Assembly (NCBI GenBank): GCA_019873655.1
Contig: JAIOAU010000014.1
Location: 1-64,000, forward strand
Length of the DNA: 64,000 nt
Direction of reading: 5' to 3'
From: Chloroflexota bacterium
GTDB taxonomy: Bacteria > Chloroflexota > Anaerolineae > Anaerolineales > Villigracilaceae
Part shown: piece by piece, positions 1 to 8,606 of the stretch
How positions within the stretch are numbered: position 1 is the stretch's first letter
How the letters are laid out: every line of letters begins with the position of its first letter
Made by a program: the position numbers and the translations under genes
Notes under the pieces: generated by a model
What the model was told of the DNA's origin: nothing
What the model saw: the letters and a program-made list of their open reading frames with translations, nothing else
Databases searched by the model: none

Positions 1-48
1 TGAGTATCTTCCAGATCGGCCTTCGCTTTATCCAAAGGAGGCTAACCA

Positions 49-111
49 ATGCCCTTCCTGTTCCTGTTCCGCTTTGTTCCTACCTATGACATCAAAGTGT
101 CAGGTGGCTAG
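49..111 (+). CDS. possible 20-residue peptide ORF
   Basis: A strong Shine-Dalgarno (AAAGGAGG, about 35-42) sits 6 bases before an ATG at 49 that opens a 20-codon frame ending in TAG at 109-111. The peptide would be hydrophobic at its N-terminus (MPFLFLFRFVP) and has no recognisable family. Its stop overlaps the stop of the minus-strand peptidase gene. The frame may be a real small protein or the tail of something to the left of the window. The evidence is only the ribosome-binding site. Confidence 0.2.
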   Translation: MPFLFLFRFVPTYDIKVSGG

Positions 112-1517
112 TACTCGTGGGGAAAGACTTTTTGCAGCCAGTCCAGCGGATTGACCTGGACTCCGTTGACCCATACCTCCCAGTGCAAGTGGGCTCCGGT
201 GACGCGCCCCGTCCCGCCGACCAGACCGATGACCTGCCCCTGCTCGACGCGCTGGCCGACCTCGACCCGAATCTCGGACTGATGCCAGAAGCCGCTGTAG
301 ACCCCCCAGCCGTGGTCGATGATGGTGGCGTTGCCGCGCACCGTCAGCGGGCCGGCGAAGACGACCACCCCTGCCGCCGGCGCGACGATCGGCAGGCCGG
401 CGCCGCCGCCGTAGTCCACGCCGCTGTGGAATCCTTCGATGACCAGATCGGTGCCCTGTCCAACGTAAGTGCGCCGGTTGCCGAAACCGGAGGTGAAATA
501 GGTCTCGCCGCCATAGAGATAGGCAGGCGTGAGGAACAGGCCGTCCCACAGACGGTCGGGATTGGCCGGGGCGGTGAGGGCCAGAATTTGCTGCCACTCC
601 GGTTCGGTTATGGCCGGGTCAATGGTGTCGGCGTCCACGTATAGGGTGGGGTCTTCGGGGTAGTATCCGCTGGCGACCAGCACCATCTGTTCGAAGGCTT
701 GCGTATGACCATCGGCGCTGGACACCTCCAGGCGCAGCGGGTAGAGGCCCGGTTCGAGTAGGGCGTGGACTCCCTGAAGGGCGACATAGGAGCCGTCCTC
801 GTCGGGGAAGAAATGCAGGGGATGATCCACCAGGAGGCCGCCCAGGGTGACCGCATCGGCGGCGCGGACGCGAATCTGGGCGGTGCTGCCCTGGACGAGC
901 GGCAGCGGGTCGACCTCTGCCGAGAGCAGGGGGGCGGGCAAGGCGGTCGGAAAACCGGTTGAGTCGCCGGAGGGCAGGTAGAAAACGTCGCCGGGCAGGC
1001 CGGCCCAGGGTCCGGCCAGGTGGTTGATGGCGGCAATCGTCCAGGGGTCGGTGTCGGCGCGGACGGCCAGTTCGAGCAGGGTCTCGCCCGTTTGCAGGTT
1101 GGCGCGCCCGGGCCAGGCCGGCCGGTTTTCGTCTTCGAGCAGAATCAATTTCGCGCCAGCGTAGAGTTCGGTCGGGCTGACGATGTGGTTGAGGCGGCGC
1201 AGGAGAGTCTCGTCCATGCGGTACTGGCGGACGATGCTGCGCAGCGTCTCTCCGTAGGGGACCGGGTCGCAGGAAATCGCGCCGCTGAAGGCTTCGTAGC
1301 CGGGGATGACCAGCCGGTCGCCGATGAAGATGTCGCTGCTGCTCAGGTTGTTGGCGGCAATCAGCGCGTCGGTGGAGATGTTGAAGCAGACGGCAATCGA
1401 CCAGAGGGTATCGCCCTGGCGGACGGTGTAGATGGGGCCGCGGTTGCTTTGCGCGGCGGCAGGCCGGGCGAGAAAAAAGAGAAGGACAACGAGCAGACCA
1501 AAGAATCGCTTAGACAT
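108..1517 (-). CDS. secreted LysM / M23-family peptidase
   Basis: This is a cell-envelope protein of 469 residues predicted to cut or remodel peptidoglycan. The start at 1517 gives a clean signal peptide (about 1-22, ending AAA-Q). A LysM repeat follows (about 28-73, YTVRQGDTLWSIA) and a second, weaker LysM-like unit (about 84-127). The middle region (about 190-330) is beta-rich and unassigned. The C-terminal lysostaphin-like M23 domain keeps both zinc motifs: FHSGVDYGGG (H and D) and the HxH of TGAHLHWEV. LysM should hold the enzyme on glycan strands. The gene overlaps the DUF192 gene upstream by 8 bases, so the two are probably co-translated. Whether the M23 domain is an active endopeptidase or an activator-type domain cannot be told here. 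Confidence 0.9.
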   Translation of the reverse strand: MSKRFFGLLVVLLFFLARPAAAQSNRGPIYTVRQGDTLWSIAVCFNISTDALIAANNLSSSDIFIGDRLVIPGYEAFSGAISCDPVPYGETLRSIVRQYRMDETLLRRLNHIVSPTELYAGAKLILLEDENRPAWPGRANLQTGETLLELAVRADTDPWTIAAINHLAGPWAGLPGDVFYLPSGDSTGFPTALPAPLLSAEVDPLPLVQGSTAQIRVRAADAVTLGGLLVDHPLHFFPDEDGSYVALQGVHALLEPGLYPLRLEVSSADGHTQAFEQMVLVASGYYPEDPTLYVDADTIDPAITEPEWQQILALTAPANPDRLWDGLFLTPAYLYGGETYFTSGFGNRRTYVGQGTDLVIEGFHSGVDYGGGAGLPIVAPAAGVVVFAGPLTVRGNATIIDHGWGVYSGFWHQSEIRVEVGQRVEQGQVIGLVGGTGRVTGAHLHWEVWVNGVQVNPLDWLQKVFPHEY

Positions 1518-1881
1518 CGTCGAACGCTGCCTGTTCCCCAATCTGGAAATCGTCCAGGCGCTGGGGGTGGGTCTCGAGGATGTAGCGGGCGGGCTGGCGG
1601 GGCGCATAGATCGGCCGCCAGGCGCGGGCCAGGACTTTGTCCACCACGTTCTTCTCGGCGTCGAGCCAGAAGACGGCCAGGTCGGTGAAGACGAAGAGCA
1701 TATGGATGGCGGCGTCCAGGCGGCTTGCGGCGCGTTGGACCAGCAGGAGGCCTTCGTCGGCGGCGAGGCGGCGGCGGAACATCAGGCCGCGCAGACGGCA
1801 GAGGAAACTGGCGCACCAGCGCGCCCGAATGGGGGTTTCCAGTTTGCGGTTGTTGTTCTGAATCAGGATGGGAGGTTTCAT
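1510..1881 (-). CDS. DUF192 family protein
   Basis: This 123-residue protein matches the DUF192 fold: an N-terminal strand followed by CRLRGLMFRRRLAADEGLLL, then FVFTDLAVFWLDAEKNVVDK and a C-terminal YILETHPQRLDDFQIG, the order typical of the family. DUF192 proteins are small, often exported, and have no firmly assigned biochemical role. This copy has no obvious signal peptide, and it has RR in the place where many members have a G-K pair. It overlaps the LysM/M23 gene by 8 bases, and that pairing suggests an envelope-linked role (inference). Confidence 0.75.
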   Translation of the reverse strand: MKPPILIQNNNRKLETPIRARWCASFLCRLRGLMFRRRLAADEGLLLVQRAASRLDAAIHMLFVFTDLAVFWLDAEKNVVDKVLARAWRPIYAPRQPARYILETHPQRLDDFQIGEQAAFDDV

Positions 1882-1934
1882 TCTGTGAATTAAATCTCAA
1901 ACGGGGCTGTCGTGCACGCCCCGTTTGGGTCAAG

Positions 1935-2330
1935 TCACTCGGAGCGACGTTGTAGCACGTTTTCGATGCTGGCCAGCAACTCCTGGGGGTTGAACGGTTT
2001 GGCAATGTAATCGTCCACCTTGGCGATGTGCAGGCCCAGCACGCGGTCGATGCTCTGCGCCTTGGCGGTGACGACGATGACCGGAATGTGGCGCGTGCTT
2101 TCGTCGGATTTCATTTGTTGATAGACTTCCCAGCCGTCCATGTCAGGCATCATGAGGTCGAGCAGGACCAGGTCGGGCTTTTCGCTGCGCACCATTTCGA
2201 TGCCTTCCCGCCCGCCGTTGGCGCCCAGCACCTCGTAGCCGCGACGGCCCAAAATCAGACGAATCAGATCGATCATTTCTGTTTCGTCTTCGATGCAGAG
2301 AATGCGTTTACCTGTCATTTTTTCTTTCAT
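1935..2330 (-). CDS. single-domain response regulator
   Basis: This CheY-like receiver has 131 residues and no output domain. The acidic pocket (CIEDE), the phospho-acceptor Asp in LVLLDLMMPDMDGW, the switch Thr in VIVVTA and the Lys in YIAKPF are all present. The start chosen is ATG at 2330; a second ATG four codons later (2318) is possible. A longer frame reaching 2435 has no plausible upstream start signal. Such stand-alone receivers usually pass phosphate to, or regulate, another protein. No cognate histidine kinase is adjacent; the nearest in the window is at 43570-45105. It is transcribed away from ftsH. Confidence 0.85.
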   Translation of the reverse strand: MKEKMTGKRILCIEDETEMIDLIRLILGRRGYEVLGANGGREGIEMVRSEKPDLVLLDLMMPDMDGWEVYQQMKSDESTRHIPVIVVTAKAQSIDRVLGLHIAKVDDYIAKPFNPQELLASIENVLQRRSE

Positions 2331-2494
2331 AGCGGCCCGCCTCAACGGATTAAGTTTACCACAAAAGTGAGGCTCTGTTTGCAGGGAAATTCGGGGGATT
2401 TGTTCCGGGGCTGGCGAAGCAGGCCGGTTTGCCAAATTTATTAGAGTTGTGTATAAAATATGTAGGGCATCTATCCGCTAGATTTATAGGTTGG

Positions 2495-2500
2495 TATAAT
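2495..2500 (+). promoter_or_regulatory. extended -10 promoter for ftsH
   Basis: TGG-TATAAT is a perfect -10 hexamer with an extended TGn element. It lies about 28 bases before the GTG start of ftsH, with the AGGAGG ribosome-binding site (2518-2523) between. No clear -35 is seen, as expected for an extended -10 promoter. Confidence 0.5.
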
Positions 2501-2528
2501 CGAGACCGCAAGATTTCAGGAGGTTCCT

Positions 2529-4397
2529 GTGAGTTCACGTAATCAGTCGTACTTTATCTACTTTCTCATCTTCGCTGCGATTGTGGCGATGGTGTACTTC
2601 AATGTGCGCCAGAAGCCGGAGACGCAGAAACCTTTGACCATCAATGAACTGGCCGCCGAGATTCAGGCCGGAAATGTCAGCCGGTTGATCGTGGAAGACA
2701 ACAGCAACGTTCGGGTGATTTACGAGACCGATTCGGGCGAGATCGAGCGCACGGCCCAAAAGGAGCCGGAGACCACGCTGGTCAATCAGTTGCTGGCCCT
2801 GGGCGTCTCTCCCGAAAAACTATCTCCCGATAATGTCGCCATCGAGGTCCGGCCGCCCAGCCCCTGGGTGGGGCTGATCACGCTGGCCGGTTATATCCTG
2901 CCGGTGCTGTTGTTTATCGGTCTGTTGTGGTTCTTCTTCCGGCAGGCGCAGGGCAGCAACAACGCCGCTCTGTCATTTGGCAAGAGCCGGGCGCGGATGT
3001 TTACCGGCGATCATCCCACCGTCACCTTCGAGGATGTGGCCGGGGTGGATGAGGCCAAAGAAGAACTGCGCGAGGTGGTCGAATTCCTGCGCGAGCCGCA
3101 GAAGTTCATCCAGTTGGGAGCGCGCATTCCCAAGGGCGTGCTGCTGGTCGGCCCGCCCGGGACGGGCAAGACGCTGATGGCCAAGGCCGTCTCCGGCGAG
3201 GCGGGCGTCCCGTTCTTCTCGATCTCCGGCTCGGAGTTCGTCGAGATGTTCGTCGGCGTCGGCGCCAGCCGGGTGCGCGATCTGTTCGAGCAGGCCAAGC
3301 GTCATTCTCCCTGCATCGTCTTCATGGACGAGATCGACGCCGTCGGCCGCCAGCGCGGCGCGGGCCTGGGCGGTTCGCACGATGAGCGCGAGCAGACCCT
3401 CAACCAGATGCTGGTCGAGATGGACGGCTTCGACACCGACACGAATGTCATTATCATGGCCGCCACCAACCGGCCCGACATTCTCGACCCGGCGCTGCTG
3501 CGCCCCGGCCGCTTCGACCGGCGGGTGGTGCTCGATCAGCCCGACATGAAAGGCCGCGAGGCCATTCTGAGGGTCCACGTGAAGGGCAAGCCGCTGGAAC
3601 CGGGCATCGACCTGGGCGTGCTGGCGCGGGCCACCCCCGGCTTCGTGGGCGCTGACCTGGAGAACATGGTCAACGAGGCGGCCATCCTGGCTGCCCGGCG
3701 CAACAAACGCGCCATCGGTCAGGCCGAGTTCGAGGAGGCCATCGAGCGCGTCATCGCCGGGCCGGAGCGCAAGAGCCGCCTGATTTCGGCCGAAGAGAAG
3801 CGTGTCGTGGCCTATCACGAGGCTGGTCATGCCGTAGTCATCAACGCCCTGCCCGAAGGCGACCCCGTCCAGAAGGTCTCCATCATCGCCCGCGGCCAGA
3901 TGGGCGGCTTCACCCTGGCCCTGCCCGAAGACGAGCGGATGCTCATCTCGCGCAAGAAGTTGATGGCCCAGATGGTCGGCTTGCTGGGCGGGCGCGTGGC
4001 CGAGGAACTGGTCTTCGACGATATCACCTCGGGCGCGGCCAACGACCTGGAGCGCGTCACCCGCCTGGCGCGGATGATGGCGACCCGCCTGGGGATGACC
4101 GAGGAACTGGGGCCGCTGGTCTATGGGCAGAAAGAGGAACTCATCTTCCTGGGCCGCGAAATCGCCGAGCAGCGCGATTACTCCGACGCGGTGGCCGAGA
4201 AAATCGACGAGGTCGTGCGCCGCATCGTGGACGACGCCATGAATCAAGCGCGGGCGCTCTTGAAGAAGTACCGCAAGGAACTGGACGCCGTCGCCCAGCG
4301 CCTGCTGGAGGTCGAGACCATTGACCGCGAAGAGTTCGAGCGCATCTTCCCGCCGCCGGTCCCCAAACGGAGCGGCACGCCCCAGCCGGTCCAGTAA
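2529..4397 (+). CDS. ftsH: ATP-dependent zinc metalloprotease FtsH
   Basis: This membrane-anchored AAA+ protease of 622 residues degrades damaged or unassembled membrane proteins and some regulators. Two transmembrane segments (about 7-26 and 113-138) flank a small periplasmic domain. The AAA module carries Walker A GPPGTGKT at 208-215, Walker B ([12 protein letters not shown]) and the SRH arginines (RPGRFDRR). The protease site is HEAGH at 430-434. Pore-loop and [12 protein letters not shown] helices are typical. The start is GTG at 2529, 5 bases after AGGAGG. The gene stands alone, facing the acyl-CoA ligase gene across an inverted-repeat element that may terminate both. The length is normal for the family. 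Confidence 0.98.
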   Translation: MSSRNQSYFIYFLIFAAIVAMVYFNVRQKPETQKPLTINELAAEIQAGNVSRLIVEDNSNVRVIYETDSGEIERTAQKEPETTLVNQLLALGVSPEKLSPDNVAIEVRPPSPWVGLITLAGYILPVLLFIGLLWFFFRQAQGSNNAALSFGKSRARMFTGDHPTVTFEDVAGVDEAKEELREVVEFLREPQKFIQLGARIPKGVLLVGPPGTGKTLMAKAVSGEAGVPFFSISGSEFVEMFVGVGASRVRDLFEQAKRHSPCIVFMDEIDAVGRQRGAGLGGSHDEREQTLNQMLVEMDGFDTDTNVIIMAATNRPDILDPALLRPGRFDRRVVLDQPDMKGREAILRVHVKGKPLEPGIDLGVLARATPGFVGADLENMVNEAAILAARRNKRAIGQAEFEEAIERVIAGPERKSRLISAEEKRVVAYHEAGHAVVINALPEGDPVQKVSIIARGQMGGFTLALPEDERMLISRKKLMAQMVGLLGGRVAEELVFDDITSGAANDLERVTRLARMMATRLGMTEELGPLVYGQKEELIFLGREIAEQRDYSDAVAEKIDEVVRRIVDDAMNQARALLKKYRKELDAVAQRLLEVETIDREEFERIFPPPVPKRSGTPQPVQ

Positions 4398-4410
4398 ATT
4401 TAGACGGTTT

Positions 4411-4508
4411 ACCGCCAGGGCGCAAAGACGCCAAACGAAATAAAATTCGCCAAGGTCTCCTCTTGGCGAATTTGGAATCTTTTTGGCGTTCTCCGCGTCC
4501 TGGCGGTT
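4411..4508. repeat. inverted pair of dispersed GGCGTT/GGCGAA repeat
   Basis: Between the convergent ftsH and acyl-CoA ligase genes lie two inverted, imperfect copies of one element (roughly 4411-4454 and 4462-4508). The innermost arms are perfect (AAATTCGCCAAG / CTTGGCGAATTT, 4443-4454 and 4462-4473). The right-hand copy matches the unit of the tandem array at 22216-22446. As RNA the pair would fold into a long hairpin and could act as a bidirectional terminator. Confidence 0.75.
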
Positions 4509-6111
4509 ATTTTTTACCTCTTTCTTCCTCCAGCAGGATTCGTTTCAGCACTTTGCCGACCGTCGAACGCGGCAAGCGGTCGCGAAACTCGACGTGGGTC
4601 GGGATTTTGAAAGGCGCCAGCCGCTGCCGGCACCAGGCGCGGACCTCGGACTCGTCCAGCGTTTCCCCGGGCTTGACCACCACCCAGGCCTTGACCGTCT
4701 CGCCGCGGTACTCATCGGGGATGCCGGCGACGGCCGCCTCCGCCACCGCCGGGTGGGCGGCGATGACCTCCTCGACCTCGCGCGGCCAGACCTCCATGCC
4801 GCCCGGCTTGATGAGGTCTTTTTTGCGGTCGACGATGTAGAAATAGCCGTCGGCGTCCATGCGGGCGATGTCGCCGGTGTAGAGCCAGCCATCGCGCAGC
4901 GCCAGGGCGGTCTCCTCGGGCCGGTTGTGGTAGCCGACCATCACCTGCGGACTGCGGATGACCAGTTCGCCCGCCTCGCCGACCGGCAGGTCGCTGACGC
5001 CGTCGTCCAGGCTGACGATGCGGGCCTCCACGTCGGGCAGGGGCAGGCCGATCGAGCCGATGCGGTTCTCGCCCTGCAGCGGGTTGCAGTGGGTGGCGGT
5101 CGGCGCTTCGGAGAGGCCGTAGCCCTCGCAGATGCGCCCGCCGGTCAGGCGCTCGAATTTCTCCTTCGTCTGCCGCAAGAGCGGCGCGGATCCCGAAATG
5201 CAGGCTTTGACGGATGTCAAATCCACTTTGCCGGCGGCGACGTCCGGGTGGTTGTTGATGGCGTTGTAGAGGGTCGGGACGGCCGGGAAGTAGGTCACGC
5301 GGTGGGTCTGAATGGCCGAGAGGAGGGCGGGGATGTCGCGCGGGTCGGGGAGGATCGCCATGCTGGCCCGCAGCGCCATGCCCAGCAGCATTCCGCAGAC
5401 CATGCCGTAGATGTGATAGACCGGCAGGGCCAGCAGGAAGGTCTCTTGCTCCTCCTCCAGCGTGGACATCCAGGCTTTGAATTGCAGGGCGTTGGCGACC
5501 AGGTTGCGGTGCAGGGCCACCGCGGCCTTGGCGACGCCGGTCGTCCCGCCGGTGTACTGGAAGAGAGCGACGTCCTCGGGGCCGACGGCGGGCAGCGGAC
5601 CCTCGGCGGGATGGGCGGTGAGCGCCGCGAAAGGCAGGTCGCCGTCTTGGAGGGCGGCCTCGCCCGTCACAACGACGCGGCGGATGCCCGTGGCCGGACG
5701 TGCGGCCTGCAGGCGCTCGTAGAGCGGGCCGGCGGCGATGACGATGCCCGGCCCGGCGTCGTTTATCTGGTGGACGATTTCGGGCGGCGTGTAGAGCGGA
5801 TTGGTGGCGACGACCACGCCGCCCGCTTTGAGGATGCCAAAGTAGGCCAGGACGAATTCCGGGCAGTTCGGCATGAAAATCCCCACCCGCTCGCCCCGGC
5901 GCAGGCCCAGCCCGAGCAGGGCGGCGGCGATGCGGTCGCTCTGTTCGGCGACCTGGCGGTAGGTCAGCGTGTCGCCGCGAAAGAGCAGGCAGGGCCGCTC
6001 GGGACAGCGGCGGGCGGCCTGGTCGAGGAAGTGAAAGACGGGGACGGCGGGATAGTCGAGGCGGGCGGGAACGCCCGGGTCGTAGCGGGCAAGCCAGGGG
6101 TAGGTGGTCAT
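4507..6111 (-). CDS. AMP-binding acyl-CoA ligase (long-chain type)
   Basis: This ANL-superfamily enzyme of 534 residues activates a carboxylate as an acyl-adenylate and transfers it to CoA. Visible motifs are the P-loop-like YTGGTTGVAKAA, the adenine-binding YGLSEAP, the core GWLYTGDIARMDADGYFY with the hinge region DRKKDLIKPGGMEVWP, and the catalytic Lys near the end in RSTVGKVLKRIL. Length and motif spacing fit long-chain fatty-acid CoA ligases of the FadD type; substrate choice cannot be read from sequence. It is the last gene of a minus-strand run, 31 bases after the frameshifted acetyltransferase-like gene. The start is ATG at 6111. Confidence 0.9.
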   Translation of the reverse strand: MTTYPWLARYDPGVPARLDYPAVPVFHFLDQAARRCPERPCLLFRGDTLTYRQVAEQSDRIAAALLGLGLRRGERVGIFMPNCPEFVLAYFGILKAGGVVVATNPLYTPPEIVHQINDAGPGIVIAAGPLYERLQAARPATGIRRVVVTGEAALQDGDLPFAALTAHPAEGPLPAVGPEDVALFQYTGGTTGVAKAAVALHRNLVANALQFKAWMSTLEEEQETFLLALPVYHIYGMVCGMLLGMALRASMAILPDPRDIPALLSAIQTHRVTYFPAVPTLYNAINNHPDVAAGKVDLTSVKACISGSAPLLRQTKEKFERLTGGRICEGYGLSEAPTATHCNPLQGENRIGSIGLPLPDVEARIVSLDDGVSDLPVGEAGELVIRSPQVMVGYHNRPEETALALRDGWLYTGDIARMDADGYFYIVDRKKDLIKPGGMEVWPREVEEVIAAHPAVAEAAVAGIPDEYRGETVKAWVVVKPGETLDESEVRAWCRQRLAPFKIPTHVEFRDRLPRSTVGKVLKRILLEEERGKK

Positions 6112-6142
6112 GGGGCGAGGATAGCGGAAAGGGGAGGGAGAG

Positions 6143-7289
6143 TCAAGCGGCGGCTTGTCCGTCTCGGTCCAGGTGTTTGATGAAAACCCGCCGCCGTTTG
6201 TGCTGGCGCTTCTCGTAGTATTTCCATTGCCCCTGCACGTTGGCGTTGTGTTCCAGTTCGGGGTTGGACTCGACTTTGGTGACGCCCAACTTGATGAAGT
6301 GACGGTGCATCCTGTCCATCAGAATGGCGTTGACGCCCTTGCCCTGATACTCGGGTTTGACGCCCACCAGGTACAGGTCGGCGCGGTCGTTCTTTTTGAG
6401 CGCCCGCAGCAGATGGATGAAACCAAAGGGGAAGAGCCGCCCGCCGGCCTTCTGCAGCGCCCGCGAGAGGGAGGGCATGACAATGCCGAAGCCGACCATC
6501 TTTCCTTGTTGGTCGAGCACCACCGGCACGAATTCGGGCGTCACGAAGCCGAAGTATTGTTTGACGTAACTTTGCACCTGTTTTTCGGTCAACGGCACGA
6601 AGCCATACAAATTCTGGTAGGCCTCTTGAAGCAAATCGAACAGTTGATAGGCGTAAGGCAGCAGGTCTTTTTTGCGGCGCACTTTGAGCAATTGCAATTT
6701 GTTGCGCCGCAGGGCCAGGTCGGCGATGCGGGCGATGGTTTCGTTGGGTTCGGGCGGGACGGTCAGTTCGTACTCGATCCAATCTACATCTTTGACGTAG
6801 CCCAGCCGTTCCATGTGCTGAGGGTAGTACGGGTAGTTGTAATTCGTGGCGAGCGTGGCCAGTTCGTCGAAGCCCTCGACGAGCATGCCCTCGCGGTCCA
6901 TGTCGGTGAAGCCGAGCGGGCCGTGGACGGCCTCCAGCCCCATCTGGCGCGCCCAGTCCTCGACCGCGCCCAGCAGCGCGGCGGAGACCTCGGCGTCGTC
7001 GATGAAATCGAGCCAGCCGAAGCGCAGGTATTTTTTGCCCCCATTTTTCGATGTGGCGGCGGTTCAGGATAGCGCCCACGCGGCCAACGATTTTCCCCTC
7101 CCGGCGGGCCAGCCAGTAACGGGCCTCGCAGTATTCGAAGGCGGGGTTTTTGTCGCGGCGCAGGGTGTTGAGTTCGTCGAAGATCAGCGCCGGGACCCAG
7201 TAGGGGTTGCCGCGGTAGAGGCGGTGGGGAAAGTGGACGAAGGCTTTCAGGTCTTTCAGAGAGACGACTTCTTGGAGTTGGACGGCCAT
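6143..7289 (-). pseudogene. GNAT-like acyltransferase gene split by a frameshift
   Basis: Two overlapping frames make one protein of about 381 residues. The start frame (7289 to about 7038) encodes MAVQLQEVVSLKDLKAFVHF through the region HIEKWGQK. The sequence then continues naturally in another frame (YLRFGWLDFIDDAE...) to the stop at 6143. The switch falls in a run of six A on the coding strand (7032-7037); deleting one base restores the frame. The C-terminal half has GNAT features (LYLVGVKPEYQGKGVNAILM, the acetyl-CoA P-loop type). The family resembles conserved N-acetyltransferase-like proteins of unknown substrate. The rest of the frame is intact, so either a sequencing/assembly error or a very recent mutation fits. 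It lies 23 bases after miaA. Confidence 0.75.
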
Positions 7290-7312
7290 GAGAATCTACC
7301 TTGTAAGCGAAT

Positions 7313-8257
7313 TTACCCTGGCGGGCGGCTGGAACAGAAGCGGCGGATGAGGGCCTCGATTTCGGCCAGCGGCTCGGCGCTGACGTTGAACCAGTGGATG
7401 GCGGCGTCTTCGGTCTTGAACCAGTTGGCCTGGCGGCGGACGAAGGCGCGCGTGGCGCGGCGCATCTCGGCCTTGGCCTCTTCGATGCTCATCTTGCCTG
7501 CCAGCACCTGGACGCATTCGCGGTAACCGATGGCGGAGAGGGCCGGACAGTCGGGCGGCAGGCCGCTCGCGAGCAGGGCGCGCACTTCGTCGAGCAGGCC
7601 GGCGGCGAACATGGCTTCGATGCGGGCGTCGATGCGGGCGTACAGTTCGGCGCGCGGGCGGATGAGGCCGATGGTCAGCAGGTGATAGCGGGGCTGGCCG
7701 TGCAGCGCCTGGTCGGAAAAGCGCCGGCCGGTGGTCAGGATGACTTCCAGGGCGCGGACGACTCTCCGCAGGTTGCGCGGGTCGATGCGGTCGGCGGCGG
7801 GAGGGTCGAGCCGCGTCAGGGATGCGTATAGCCAATCCTGGCCGCGCTCGTTTGCCAGGCGTTCGAGGACGGCGCGCAGGGCCGGGTTCGGCGCTACGGC
7901 CGGCGGCGACCAGCCGTGAGTCAGCGCCCGGATGTACTGTCCGCTGCCGCCCACCAGGAACGGCAGACGGCCGCGGCGGTGGATGGCGCTGATGGCGCCC
8001 TCGGCCGCTTTTTGGAAGACGGCCAGGCTCCAGGGGCGGTCGGGCGTGGTCACGTCAATGAGATGGTGAGGGACGCGGGCGCGTTCCTCGAGCGTCGGCT
8101 TGGCGGTGCCGATGTCCATGCCGCGGTAGAAGAGGCGCGAATCGGCCGAAACGATTTCGCCGTTCAGCCGTTCGGCCAGGCGGATGGCGGTTTCGGTCTT
8201 GCCGACCGCCGTCGGGCCGACGAGGACGATGAGGGGAGGGCGCTCAAGAGAGGACAT
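7313..8257 (-). CDS. miaA: tRNA dimethylallyltransferase MiaA
   Basis: This enzyme adds a dimethylallyl group to A37 of tRNAs reading codons that begin with U. It has 314 residues, the usual size. The P-loop GPTAVGKTE is at about residues 13-21. The substrate motifs SADSRLFYRGMDIGTAKP and VGGSGQYIRAL are present, as are DPRNLRRVVRALEV and the C-terminal RRQANWFKTE that contacts the anticodon stem. The start overlaps the end of yraN by 14 bases. The gene sits third in the minus-strand operon. Confidence 0.95.
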   Translation of the reverse strand: MSSLERPPLIVLVGPTAVGKTETAIRLAERLNGEIVSADSRLFYRGMDIGTAKPTLEERARVPHHLIDVTTPDRPWSLAVFQKAAEGAISAIHRRGRLPFLVGGSGQYIRALTHGWSPPAVAPNPALRAVLERLANERGQDWLYASLTRLDPPAADRIDPRNLRRVVRALEVILTTGRRFSDQALHGQPRYHLLTIGLIRPRAELYARIDARIEAMFAAGLLDEVRALLASGLPPDCPALSAIGYRECVQVLAGKMSIEEAKAEMRRATRAFVRRQANWFKTEDAAIHWFNVSAEPLAEIEALIRRFCSSRPPG

Positions 8258-8606
8258 TTTCGAAATGGGTGATGACCGGCTGGCGGTCGGGGTCGCCTTC
8301 GATGGCGATGAGGTCGAACTGCCAGGTTTCGGGGCTTTCGGGGTGTTCCTGCAAGTAGCGTTCGGCGGCGGCCAGCAGGCGCGCCTGCTTGCGCGGCGTG
8401 ACCGTCTCTTCCGGGGCGAGGACGCGGCTGGAGCGGCGCGCCCGCACCTCGACGAAGACCAGCGCCCCGTCGCGGGCGGCCAGGAGGTCGATTTCGCCGC
8501 GTCCGCAGCGCAGGTTGCGGGCCAGGATGGTGTAGCCCTGGGCCTGCAGGTAGGCGGCGGCGATTTCCTCGCCCCGTCGGCCGAGGCGCTGACGGCGGTC
8601 GTTCAT
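8244..8606 (-). CDS. YraN/UPF0102 family nuclease-fold protein
   Basis: This 120-residue protein shows the family hallmarks: RRGEEIAAAYLQAQGYTILARN, then GEIDLLAARDGALVFVEVRAR, which supplies the D and ExK-like positions of a PD-(D/E)XK nuclease core, and a C-terminal FDLIAIEG. Here the K of the usual EVK is replaced by R (EVRAR), as in many members. Its biological role is uncertain in general; a link to DNA processing is suggested for the family. The gene overlaps the glycosyltransferase gene by 4 bases and miaA by 14, so translation of all three is probably coupled. Confidence 0.88.
   Translation of the reverse strand: MNDRRQRLGRRGEEIAAAYLQAQGYTILARNLRCGRGEIDLLAARDGALVFVEVRARRSSRVLAPEETVTPRKQARLLAAAERYLQEHPESPETWQFDLIAIEGDPDRQPVITHFENVLS

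Noticed and set aside
4483-6180. A 565-codon frame antisense to the acyl-CoA ligase
   Set aside because: No start signal or motifs; the minus-strand ligase is complete.
7032-7037. Programmed ribosomal frameshifting in the acetyltransferase-like gene
   Set aside because: The needed shift is +1 in an A6 run without a typical slippery heptamer for -1 or a clear stimulatory element; error or mutation is simpler.
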